Below, piece by piece: positions 56,212-64,000 of a stretch of DNA of 64,000 nt. Every line of letters starts with the position of its first letter. Within the stretch, counting starts at the first letter, position 1. Source of the DNA: Burkholderiales bacterium (GTDB lineage Bacteria; Pseudomonadota; Gammaproteobacteria; Burkholderiales; Ga0077523); NCBI GenBank assembly GCA_022843925.1, contig JALHMS010000001.1, forward strand, positions 12,378 to 76,377. Direction: 5' to 3'. The notes under the pieces were generated by a model, which saw nothing but the letters and a program-made list of their open reading frames with translations, searched no databases and was not told the DNA's origin. The translations under genes were made by a program, and so were the position numbers.

Positions 56212-57481
56212 AGAACTGTTCGCACGCTCCCAGAAGGTGATTCCCGGGGGCGTGAATTCTCCGGTGCGAGCCTTCCGTTCGGTAGGGGGCACCCCGCGCT
56301 TCTTCACCCGCGGTCAGGGCGCCTGGCTCTGGGACGCCGACGGGAAGGCCTACGTCGACTATGTGGGTTCTTGGGGGCCGATGATCCTCGGACATGCACA
56401 TCCCGAGGTGATACGCGCCGTCCAGGAAACGGCCGTCCACGGACTTTCGTTCGGTGCGCCGACGGAGCGCGAGCTCGAGATGGCGGAGTTGCTGACCCGC
56501 ATGCTGCCTTCCCTCGAAATGGTCCGCCTCGTGAGTTCCGGAACCGAGGCGACCATGAGTGCGATCAGGCTGGCCCGCGGGTTCACCGGCCGCAACGTCA
56601 TCGTCAAGTTCGAAGGCTGCTATCACGGCCACGCAGACGCGTTGCTGGTGAAGGCAGGGTCGGGCGCGTTGACCTTCGGACAACCGAGTTCTTCCGGTGT
56701 GCCGGCAGACACGACGCGGCACACCCTCGTCCTCGACTACAACGACACCGCCGGACTCGAGCAGGCCTTTGCCGTGCAGGGCGACGACATTGCCGCCGTG
56801 ATTCTGGAGCCGGTCGTCGGCAACATGAATCTCGTCCGGCCGACTCCTGAGTTCATCCGCGCGCTTCGGGACCTCACGTCGCGGCACGGCGCCGTGCTGA
56901 TCTTCGACGAGGTGATGACCGGCTTCCGCGTGGGTCCTGCCTGTGCGCAGGGGTTGTTCGGTGTGAAGCCGGATCTGACCACGCTGGGAAAGGTGGTCGG
57001 TGGTGGTATGCCGCTGGGCGTATTCGGTGGTCGGCGGGACATCATGGAGAAGCTCGCGCCGCTCGGTGGCGTGTATCAGGCGGGAACGCTCTCCGGCAAC
57101 CCGGTCGCGGTGGCGGCCGGACTGGCGACACTGCGGCTGATACAGGTGCCAGGCTTCTTCGACCGTCTTTCGGCGACCACGCAGCGGCTGGTGTCCGGAT
57201 TGGAAGCGTCCGCCAGGACCAGGGGGATCGAATTCTGTGGGGAATCGGTGGGCGGGATGTTCGGAATCTTCTTCCGTTCTGCCCCACCGACGTCATTCGC
57301 GGAGGTGATGACCTCCGACAAGGAGCGGTTCAACCGATTCTTTCACGCGATGCTGGATCGCGGCGTCTACCTCGCGCCTTCGGCATTCGAGGCGGGCTTC
57401 GTCTCAGCCGCCCATGGCGATGACGAACTCCGGCTCACGTTCGAGGCGGCGGACGCCGCATTCGACTCGCTCGCCGGTTGA
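56195..57481 (+). CDS. hemL: HemL, glutamate-1-semialdehyde 2,1-aminomutase
   Basis: This 428-residue PLP enzyme makes 5-aminolevulinate by the C5 pathway. The PLP lysine lies in [14 protein letters not shown]. Other landmarks are [27 protein letters not shown] and [13 protein letters not shown]. The start is inside the end of thiE (17-nt overlap). It converges with cytochrome c4 across 19 bp. Confidence 0.97.
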   Translation: MNSRNEELFARSQKVIPGGVNSPVRAFRSVGGTPRFFTRGQGAWLWDADGKAYVDYVGSWGPMILGHAHPEVIRAVQETAVHGLSFGAPTERELEMAELLTRMLPSLEMVRLVSSGTEATMSAIRLARGFTGRNVIVKFEGCYHGHADALLVKAGSGALTFGQPSSSGVPADTTRHTLVLDYNDTAGLEQAFAVQGDDIAAVILEPVVGNMNLVRPTPEFIRALRDLTSRHGAVLIFDEVMTGFRVGPACAQGLFGVKPDLTTLGKVVGGGMPLGVFGGRRDIMEKLAPLGGVYQAGTLSGNPVAVAAGLATLRLIQVPGFFDRLSATTQRLVSGLEASARTRGIEFCGESVGGMFGIFFRSAPPTSFAEVMTSDKERFNRFFHAMLDRGVYLAPSAFEAGFVSAAHGDDELRLTFEAADAAFDSLAG

Positions 57482-57500
57482 CCAGACTCTGCGAGGTGAA

Positions 57501-58115
57501 TCAGCGAAGCCCTGCAAGATACTCGGCCAGGGCACTCATCTCGGTATCGGTCAACTTCGCCGCGACGGTACGCATCATCGCGGCGCCGTCGTTGGCGCGC
57601 TCGCCGGCACGGAAGGCCTTGAGCTGCGCAACGGTGTAGTCGGCATGCTGACCACCGATGCGCGGATACTGGGAGGCAATGCCGGCACCGGTCGGGGAAT
57701 GGCAGGCTGAGCAGGCGGGAAGGCCCCGGGCGGTGTCGCCACCGCGATACAGCTTGCGTCCTTGTTCCACCAGATCGCGGTTCCTGGCTCCCGGAGCCCG
57801 AACCTTCTGACTTCTGAAGTAGGCGCCGAGGTCGGCCATGGCCTCGGGCGTGAGGCCGGCAGCCATGCCGGCCATGATGGCGTTGGCGCGGGTGCCTGCC
57901 TTGAATTCGGCGAGCTGCTTGGCGATGTAGTCGGCGTGCTGGCCCGCGAGATTCGGATTGACGGATACGGCGCTGTTGCCATCCATCCCGTGACAAGCCG
58001 CACAAGCACCGGCGAGCGTTTGTCCTTTCGCGGGATCGCCCTTGGCGGCTGCCGCGACCGGCAGACTGAAGGCGGCAACGGCAATCAGGCTAAGGGCCGA
58101 CGTGATACGAATCAT
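57501..58115 (-). CDS. Cytochrome c4 (dihaem)
   Basis: This 204-residue periplasmic dihaem cytochrome has a signal peptide ending AAAAK (about residue 25). Two haem sites, CAACH and CSACH, sit in two homologous halves separated by about 100 residues. Each half has a GQHADY segment typical of c4. It carries electrons to cytochrome oxidases. ATG 58115 has GAGGAC upstream. Longer in-frame starts would spoil the signal peptide. It is divergent from engB, as is common in beta- and gamma-proteobacteria. Confidence 0.95.
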   Translation of the reverse strand: MIRITSALSLIAVAAFSLPVAAAAKGDPAKGQTLAGACAACHGMDGNSAVSVNPNLAGQHADYIAKQLAEFKAGTRANAIMAGMAAGLTPEAMADLGAYFRSQKVRAPGARNRDLVEQGRKLYRGGDTARGLPACSACHSPTGAGIASQYPRIGGQHADYTVAQLKAFRAGERANDGAAMMRTVAAKLTDTEMSALAEYLAGLR

Positions 58116-58186
58116 GGAGTGTCCTCGACTCATCCGCGCGCCGCCAGTGCAGGAATTCGATGCAATTCCGCAGCGATGTGGCGCAC

Positions 58187-58235
58187 AAAGTGGTTGATAA
58201 TCAGTGATAATTCTTGATTCTAACGGATTTGTCCC
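58187..58235. promoter_or_regulatory. Divergent promoter region cytochrome c4 / engB
   Basis: This is the most AT-rich stretch of the 120-bp spacer. It contains TTGATAATCA (58194-58203), GTGATAAT and TTGATTCTAA in tandem. TTGATA could be a -35 for engB. The exact hexamers for the minus-strand cytochrome c4 gene are not clear. An FNR-type TTGAT-N4-ATCAA site is not complete here. Confidence 0.4.
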
Positions 58236-58874
58236 ATGGTCGGCTTGCAAAGTTCAGTGGTAAATCCGTTCGAGCGCGCGACCTACGTGGCCAGCGCTCA
58301 CGACCTCGGTCAGATGCCGCCCGAGGCGGGGTTGGAAGTCGCGTTCGCGGGGCGGTCGAACGCAGGTAAGTCGAGCGCGCTGAATACTCTCGCCGGCCGT
58401 AACCGCCTTGCGTTCGTCAGCAAGACGCCCGGGCGCACGCAACTCGTCAATTTCTTCGCGGTGGCTCCGGAACGTTTTCTCGTCGACCTTCCCGGGTACG
58501 GCTACGCGAAGGTGCCCGAGAAGGAGAGGCTGCACTGGCGCTATCTCGTCGGGGGCTATCTCCAGAATCGCGCATCCCTGTGCGGCTTGGTCTCGATCAT
58601 GGACATCCGGCATCCGCTCACCCCGCTCGACGAGAATCTGCTCGCCTATTTCCTGCCGACGGGACGACCCATTCATATACTCCTGACCAAGTCGGACAAG
58701 CTCGGACGGCAACAAGCGCTCGCACAATTGGCAAGCGTGCGCAAGGCATTGTCGGGGGACGGCAAGGTAACTGTTCAGCTTTTCTCGAGTCTGAAGCGTA
58801 CGGGCGTGGACGAGGCACGAGAGGTGTTGGGAGGGTGGCTGGGCCTCGCCACCACGAGGGAACCCGCGCTGTGA
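58236..58874 (+). CDS. engB: EngB (YihA/YsxC), ribosome-biogenesis GTPase
   Basis: This 212-residue essential GTPase acts in 50S subunit assembly. The G motifs are complete: G1 [10 protein letters not shown]2 region TPGRTQ, G3 [10 protein letters not shown] and G4 TKSDK. Length is normal. The next 170 bp hold a structured RNA and the hemB leader. Confidence 0.95.
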   Translation: MVGLQSSVVNPFERATYVASAHDLGQMPPEAGLEVAFAGRSNAGKSSALNTLAGRNRLAFVSKTPGRTQLVNFFAVAPERFLVDLPGYGYAKVPEKERLHWRYLVGGYLQNRASLCGLVSIMDIRHPLTPLDENLLAYFLPTGRPIHILLTKSDKLGRQQALAQLASVRKALSGDGKVTVQLFSSLKRTGVDEAREVLGGWLGLATTREPAL

Positions 58875-58882
58875 AAAAGAGA

Positions 58883-60061
<1,179 letters not shown>

Positions 60062-60068
60062 GGAGGCG

Positions 60069-60818
60069 TCAGACGGTGCGAGCGCGCCGTTCGCGTTCGA
60101 GACGGATGATGTAGCGCTGGATCATGTTGTCCGTGCCGGAAGGCAGGTTGCGAAACATGCATCCGGCGCGCCGATTCAGCTTGCCGTCGCGCAGCGGGAC
60201 ATCGAGCGTGTTCCGGATCTGAAGGGTGACGGCCAGGACGCCGACATCGGGCAAGGTGATGGTGCACCCCGGCAGCTCGCGCCCGATCTCGCGGGGAAAG
60301 TCTTCCGGAAATCCGGTCAGTCCAACGCCCCCCAGGCTGATATCGAAAAGGTTCACGTTGACCATGCCGCCTTCGGGAAGCGGAATCGTGCATCGGACCG
60401 GGCGGGTGATCGGGGTTTCTGCGCGGTAGTACTCGCGTCGCTGGAACTTGAGCAGAGTGTCGGGGATTGCGGCGCGCAAGGCCGGCTTGCCCTCGAACTG
60501 CGCAGACTGCACACCCGTGGCTTCCCAGCGGATCTTGATCTTGTCCTGGCGACTTACGAACGCAATTCGGTTCGATGCCAGCAGGGTCCTCACGAGCGTC
60601 GGATCGGACGGCGCGTCGAAGAGGAAGAACCCTTTCTGCGCATCCACGAAGAGCAGGGCCGTGAGCGCCGAATCCCGCCCATGATTGAAGTGCGTGGACA
60701 CCATCTCGCCAGCCTGCAAAACGGCGCGAAGAATGAAGGTGATCTCGACGCGCGAATGGAGCTGGAAGCGGGAGTCGTCTTCGGCGGGTTCGTGGTTCGG
60801 GCGGGCTTGCAGTTCCAT
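60069..60818 (-). CDS. ycgR: YcgR-type flagellar brake protein (PilZ, c-di-GMP binding)
   Basis: This 249-residue two-domain protein has an N-terminal YcgR domain (about 1-115) and a C-terminal PilZ domain. The c-di-GMP motif is present: RREYYR near residue 128 (RxxxR) and DISLGGVGL (DxSxxG). When loaded with c-di-GMP, YcgR proteins slow the flagellar motor. A sigma-28-like promoter lies 38 bp upstream, in keeping with late flagellar control. It is convergent with hemB. Confidence 0.9.
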   Translation of the reverse strand: MELQARPNHEPAEDDSRFQLHSRVEITFILRAVLQAGEMVSTHFNHGRDSALTALLFVDAQKGFFLFDAPSDPTLVRTLLASNRIAFVSRQDKIKIRWEATGVQSAQFEGKPALRAAIPDTLLKFQRREYYRAETPITRPVRCTIPLPEGGMVNVNLFDISLGGVGLTGFPEDFPREIGRELPGCTITLPDVGVLAVTLQIRNTLDVPLRDGKLNRRAGCMFRNLPSGTDNMIQRYIIRLERERRARTV

Positions 60819-60855
60819 GTTCGGAGGATTCTGCCGGCGTACTCCGGCAGCGTTG

Positions 60856-60882
60856 GTTTCGGTGAAAGCGCGAGGAAGTTTA
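60856..60882 (-). promoter_or_regulatory. Sigma-28 (FliA)-like promoter of ycgR
   Basis: On the minus strand, TAAA (60882-60879), exactly 15 bp, then ACCGAAAC (60863-60856). The FliA consensus is TAAA-N15-GCCGATAA. The invariant CCGA core matches, five of eight overall in the -10. Transcription would start just before the ycgR ATG at 60818. Confidence 0.45.
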
Positions 60883-61503
60883 GGGGTTGCCCGCCGAATC
60901 GGAGGATCTGATGCTGTCCCTCACGCGATCCGGACCGGCCCGATCGATCGGGCGGCCGTCCTGACTGCTACGGATGGGACGTCTGAGGTCGTCGGGTTCG
61001 AACACCGCGATGCGCGCGCCCGAACGCGGCCCATCGATTTCGTAGACGGGCACCACCCTCACCTCTCCGGCCACCCAGAAGCGCGTTTCGCGAGACGTGA
61101 AATCCTTGCCGCGGTTGATCAGGAACAGTTCGATGTCCTTCGCGCTGTCCGCGAAGACATGAAGATCGACCTCTGCGTATCGGCCTGCCCGGCCGGACAG
61201 TGCCGCGCCCACGAGATGCGGTTGAAACCGCCCGAGCCATTCCATCATCTCGAGGGCATCCCGGCGGAGATTTCCAACGCGTTCCTCCTGCTCGGCGGTC
61301 TGGTAGAGCTCCAGGTATTGGCTCAGCGCCGCCTCGACTTCGCTGTTGTCGGGCAGATTGCGGGTTTCCGGCGCCCCGGCCTGGCGGGCCGCCTTGCGCT
61401 TGGCCGTCCCGAAATCCTCGATACCGTCCTCGGCCATCATGCGGGCCGCCAACTGCGCGATCCGCTGACGCATCTGGCGACTGCTCGATCCCTCGCGCGT
61501 CAC
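60880..61503 (-). CDS. Uncharacterised protein downstream of mrcA
   Basis: This 207-residue cytosolic protein begins MTREGSSSRQMRQRIAQLAA. A helical N-terminal half holds MAEDGIEDFGTAKRKAARQ. A central stretch LVGAALSGRAGRYAEVDLHVF loosely recalls the GS...D-x-D core of small nucleotidyltransferases, but the second Asp is not placed as expected. I make no functional call. GTG 61503 has GAGG eight bases upstream and follows mrcA by 13 bp. ATGs at 61533 and 61539 would overlap mrcA. It is probably cotranscribed with mrcA. Confidence 0.7.
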   Translation of the reverse strand: MTREGSSSRQMRQRIAQLAARMMAEDGIEDFGTAKRKAARQAGAPETRNLPDNSEVEAALSQYLELYQTAEQEERVGNLRRDALEMMEWLGRFQPHLVGAALSGRAGRYAEVDLHVFADSAKDIELFLINRGKDFTSRETRFWVAGEVRVVPVYEIDGPRSGARIAVFEPDDLRRPIRSSQDGRPIDRAGPDRVRDSIRSSDSAGNP

Positions 61504-61516
61504 GATGGTTGCCTCG

Positions 61517-63838
61517 TCAGTACAACTGATCATCGACATCGTCCGTCTGCGGCTTCCGCGATCCGTCCGCAGAACCGCCTTCCTCCTCGCCCGGAATGTT
61601 CTCCTGCAGGAAGAACTCCTGGACACGATTCGCAGCGCGTTCGTTGCGCAGACCGGTCTCCGGATTGATGCTCGCGCCGATCACGCCTTCGGGCGGTACC
61701 AGAGGCTCGTCGGGCAGACCCTGCAGTGCCCTGGCCATGTAGGCCATCCAGATCGGGAGCGCTGCCGCCCCCCCGGTCTCGCCCCCACCCAGACTGCGAG
61801 GCGTGTCGAACCCGATCCAGGCCACGGCGACCAGCTTGGGATTGAATCCGGCAAACCATGCGTCGAGCTGGTCGTTCGTGGTCCCGGTCTTTCCCGCGAG
61901 ATCGTTGCGCCCGAGCCGCCGGGCCCGGGCGGCGGTCCCGCCCCGAACCACGTCCTGCATCATGCTCGTCATCAGGAAAGCATTCCTGGCATCGATGATC
62001 CTCGGTGCCGTGTCCGGGGCGCGCTGAACCTTTGGCGTCTCGATAACGGTGCCCTTGGCGTCCGTGATGCGATCGATGAAGTAAGGCGCCACCCGGAATC
62101 CTCCGTTCGCAAAGGTCGCGTAGCCGCCGGCCATCTGCAAGACCGTGACGCCGCCCGCGCCGAGCGCCATGGTCAGGTACGCGGGAATGAGCTTGCGCTC
62201 GAAACCGAATCGGACCACGTAGTCCTGGGCGTACTGCGGGCCGATCGCCTGGAGGATACGGATCGAGACCATGTTCTTCGACTTGGTCAGCGCTGTTCGC
62301 ATTGTGATGGGGCCCTCGAACGTCCCATCGTAGTTCTTCGGTTCCCAGGTGGTCGATCCGGTCTCGGACGCATCGAACGAGAGGGGAGAGTCGCTGATGA
62401 CCGTCGCCGGCGTGAATCCTTTCTCCAGAGCCGCGGAGTACACGAACGGCTTGAAGCTGGAGCCCGGTTGGCGGTATGCCTGGGTCACGCGGTTGTACTT
62501 GTTCCTGTTGAAATCGAACCCACCCACAAGCGATCGGATGGCGCCGGTCTCGCTGTCCAAGGAAACCAGGGCGGCCTCCACCTGCGGCAGTTGGACGATC
62601 TGCCATTGACCATCGGCGTCCCGGCGCACCCGGGTACGCGCGCCGCGCCGCAGCCGCCGATCCGGAGGGGCCTTGTCGCCGACCATCTTCTGGGCGAAGC
62701 GCAGACCCTCCACCCCCACCGAAAGCGCACCGACACCTCTCGCGAAGAGGGTCGCGCCACGGCTGTCGATGTCGAGCACGATCGCGGGGTAGATGCCGTC
62801 CGTCTCGACGTCATCGTTGAAGAGTTCCTCCAGCGACTCGTCGGTGGCGTCGGCCGGGATCTCGACGTACCCCTCGGCACCTCGGAAGCCGTGGCGCCGG
62901 TCGTAGTCCAGGACTCCGGTTCGCAAGGCTGCGTAGGCCGCGTCCTGGTGGGCGATCGCCAGCGTCGTGTAGGCCCGAAATCCCGACGTGTATGCCGCCT
63001 CTTGATACTTCTCGAAGAGCTGCTGACGGACCATCTCGTTCAGGTGGTCGGCCCGGGTGGCGAACGCCTGTCGGTCCTTGCGGACGTCCATCTTTGCAGC
63101 GGCAGCAGCGTCGAACTGCGTGTCGGAGATGAAGCCGAGTTCCCGCATGCGCCGGAGCACGTACTCCTGCCGGACCTTGGCGCGTCGTGGGTTGCTGATC
63201 GGGTTGAAGGTGGACGGCGCCTTGGGCAAGCCGGCGAGCATGGCGATCTCGGCGATGCTCAGCTGTTCGAGAGGGCGCCCGAAATAGGTCCGGGCGGCCG
63301 CCGCGAATCCGTATGCCCGCTGCCCAAGAAAGATCTGATTGACGTACAGCTGGAGGATCTCGTCCTTCGACAGGTTGTGCTCGATCTTGAATGCGAGCAG
63401 CGTTTCATTGAATTTGCGGGTGAAGGTCTTCTCGGAGCTGAGAAAAAAGTTTCTTGCCACCTGCATGGTGATGGTGCTTGCCCCCTGCCGGGCACCGCCG
63501 TGCAAAAAGTTCGAAAGTGCAGCCCGTGCGACGCCGATATAGTCGACGCCACCGTGTTCGTAGAAGCGCTCGTCCTCGGCGGCGATGATTGCCTGCACCA
63601 TCGGCTTGGGAACATCCTTGATCGCCACCAGTGCACGGCGCTCCTCACCGAATTCGCCGATGAGAGCGCCCTCACTGCTGAAGACCTGCAAGGGGATCTT
63701 CGGCCGGTAGTCCGTGAGAGCTTCGAGCGACGGCAGTCCCGGGTAGGCCACGACAACCGCATACCCGAGGAGCAAGCCGCATGCAGCCAGAAGGGATGAC
63801 AAGAGGAACAGTGGCAGGAGCCACCAGCGAAGGCGCAT
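61517..63838 (-). CDS. mrcA: MrcA, penicillin-binding protein 1A
   Basis: This 773-residue bifunctional peptidoglycan synthase has one N-terminal membrane anchor (about 6-32). The glycosyltransferase domain (about 50-230) has the catalytic Glu in AAEDERFYEHGGVD and the stretch QGASTITMQVARN. The transpeptidase domain has the active serine in PGSSFKPF, SKN in TKSKNMVS and KTG in AGKTGTTND. The OB-like PBP1A-specific insertion lies between them. ATG 63838 gives MRLRWWLLPL; a TTG two codons upstream is possible. It is divergent from whatever follows the right edge, pilM in many relatives. Confidence 0.96.
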   Translation of the reverse strand: MRLRWWLLPLFLLSSLLAACGLLLGYAVVVAYPGLPSLEALTDYRPKIPLQVFSSEGALIGEFGEERRALVAIKDVPKPMVQAIIAAEDERFYEHGGVDYIGVARAALSNFLHGGARQGASTITMQVARNFFLSSEKTFTRKFNETLLAFKIEHNLSKDEILQLYVNQIFLGQRAYGFAAAARTYFGRPLEQLSIAEIAMLAGLPKAPSTFNPISNPRRAKVRQEYVLRRMRELGFISDTQFDAAAAAKMDVRKDRQAFATRADHLNEMVRQQLFEKYQEAAYTSGFRAYTTLAIAHQDAAYAALRTGVLDYDRRHGFRGAEGYVEIPADATDESLEELFNDDVETDGIYPAIVLDIDSRGATLFARGVGALSVGVEGLRFAQKMVGDKAPPDRRLRRGARTRVRRDADGQWQIVQLPQVEAALVSLDSETGAIRSLVGGFDFNRNKYNRVTQAYRQPGSSFKPFVYSAALEKGFTPATVISDSPLSFDASETGSTTWEPKNYDGTFEGPITMRTALTKSKNMVSIRILQAIGPQYAQDYVVRFGFERKLIPAYLTMALGAGGVTVLQMAGGYATFANGGFRVAPYFIDRITDAKGTVIETPKVQRAPDTAPRIIDARNAFLMTSMMQDVVRGGTAARARRLGRNDLAGKTGTTNDQLDAWFAGFNPKLVAVAWIGFDTPRSLGGGETGGAAALPIWMAYMARALQGLPDEPLVPPEGVIGASINPETGLRNERAANRVQEFFLQENIPGEEEGGSADGSRKPQTDDVDDQLY

Positions 63839-63897
63839 TGGCAAAGTTCGTGCTTAGTGAGGCGCGCGCAGGAACCTTCCGACGCGACGGCAAGCGG

Positions 63898-63903
63898 ATT
63901 ATA
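63898..63903 (-). promoter_or_regulatory. -10 element of the mrcA promoter
   Basis: A perfect TATAAT is read on the minus strand (attata on the plus strand), about 60 nt before the mrcA ATG. Only a weak -35 (TGATTC, 18-bp spacing) is visible. Confidence 0.55.
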
Positions 63904-63949
63904 GGCGGTCCCTCTCATCCGGAATCATGGCGAGAGTACTTTCTCAAGC

Positions 63950-63978
63950 TTGATTTGTAGTTGCCAGTCGTATCTAAT
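63950..63978 (+). promoter_or_regulatory. Rightward promoter at the window edge
   Basis: TTGATT (63950-63955) and TCTAAT (63973-63978) have a 17-bp spacer, 4/6 and 5/6 to consensus. Transcription would start near 63985 and run out of the window. The ATG at 63977 lies inside the -10, so it is unlikely to be a start codon. Confidence 0.5.
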
Positions 63979-64000
63979 GTGTTTTGGACGTAAATTGGCG

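Noticed and set aside
63977-64000. Start of a partial gene (ATG at 63977) at the right edge
   Set aside because: The ATG overlaps a good -10 element. Eight codons are too few to recognise a protein, and no ribosome site precedes it.

Overview
The window is 64 kb of very GC-rich chromosome. It most likely comes from a beta-proteobacterium. The block dusB-fis-purH-purD-hemF, the recycling pair amgK-murU next to lptD-surA-pdxA-rsmA, a cytochrome c4 gene divergent from engB, a structured leader in front of hemB, and mrcA at the right edge all fit that class. Genus and species cannot be read from the sequence.

Left part (1-15.5 kb, accessory). Positions 1-5897 are one minus-strand gene running off the left edge. 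It encodes a giant protein of about 77 tandem 25-residue repeats, with larger blocks of 12 and 17 units duplicated inside the array. A gene-poor stretch follows, holding a tRNA-Ala(CGC) with its own promoter and terminator. Next comes a complete type I Wadjet plasmid-defence operon, jetA-jetB-jetC-jetD (7517-14321). It has an uncharacterised 176-residue gene 11 bp upstream and a YubB/Api92-like gene 120 bp downstream, both on the same strand.

Central part (15.5-39.9 kb). kup with a small TPR gene (minus) faces away from recG. Then comes a six-gene membrane complex, hyfB-hyfC-hyfE-hyfF-hyfG-hyfI. It looks like hydrogenase-4, but its large subunit has lost all four nickel-ligand cysteines, and no ferredoxin-type subunit is present. 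This fits the 'energy-converting hydrogenase related' (Ehr) complexes. The operon runs without a break into ubiA and an atypical short-chain dehydrogenase, and ubiD follows 132 bp later. This physically ties the complex to ubiquinone synthesis. Further right are a secreted protein of unknown function, a DUF255 thioredoxin-like protein, a small cytochrome c, and a complete branched-chain amino-acid-type ABC transporter (livK-livH-livM-livG-livF). livK is a lipoprotein with a strong sigma-70 promoter and a terminator behind it.

Right part (39.3-64 kb, housekeeping). Minus-strand genes cover peptidoglycan recycling (amgK, murU), pepP, ubiH, tRNA dihydrouridylation (dusB), fis, purine synthesis (purH, purD) and haem synthesis (hemF). 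Divergent from these is the outer-membrane biogenesis and maintenance operon lptD-surA-pdxA-rsmA. Then follow gloA and rubredoxin (minus), thiE-hemL (plus), cytochrome c4 (minus), engB and hemB (plus, with the structured RNA between them), a YcgR-type c-di-GMP flagellar brake under a sigma-28-like promoter, a small uncharacterised gene, and mrcA (PBP1A). A promoter at the right edge drives whatever lies next.

Most genes are tightly packed, with 1-28 nt overlaps that suggest translational coupling. No insertion sequence, CRISPR array, rRNA or phage gene was seen.
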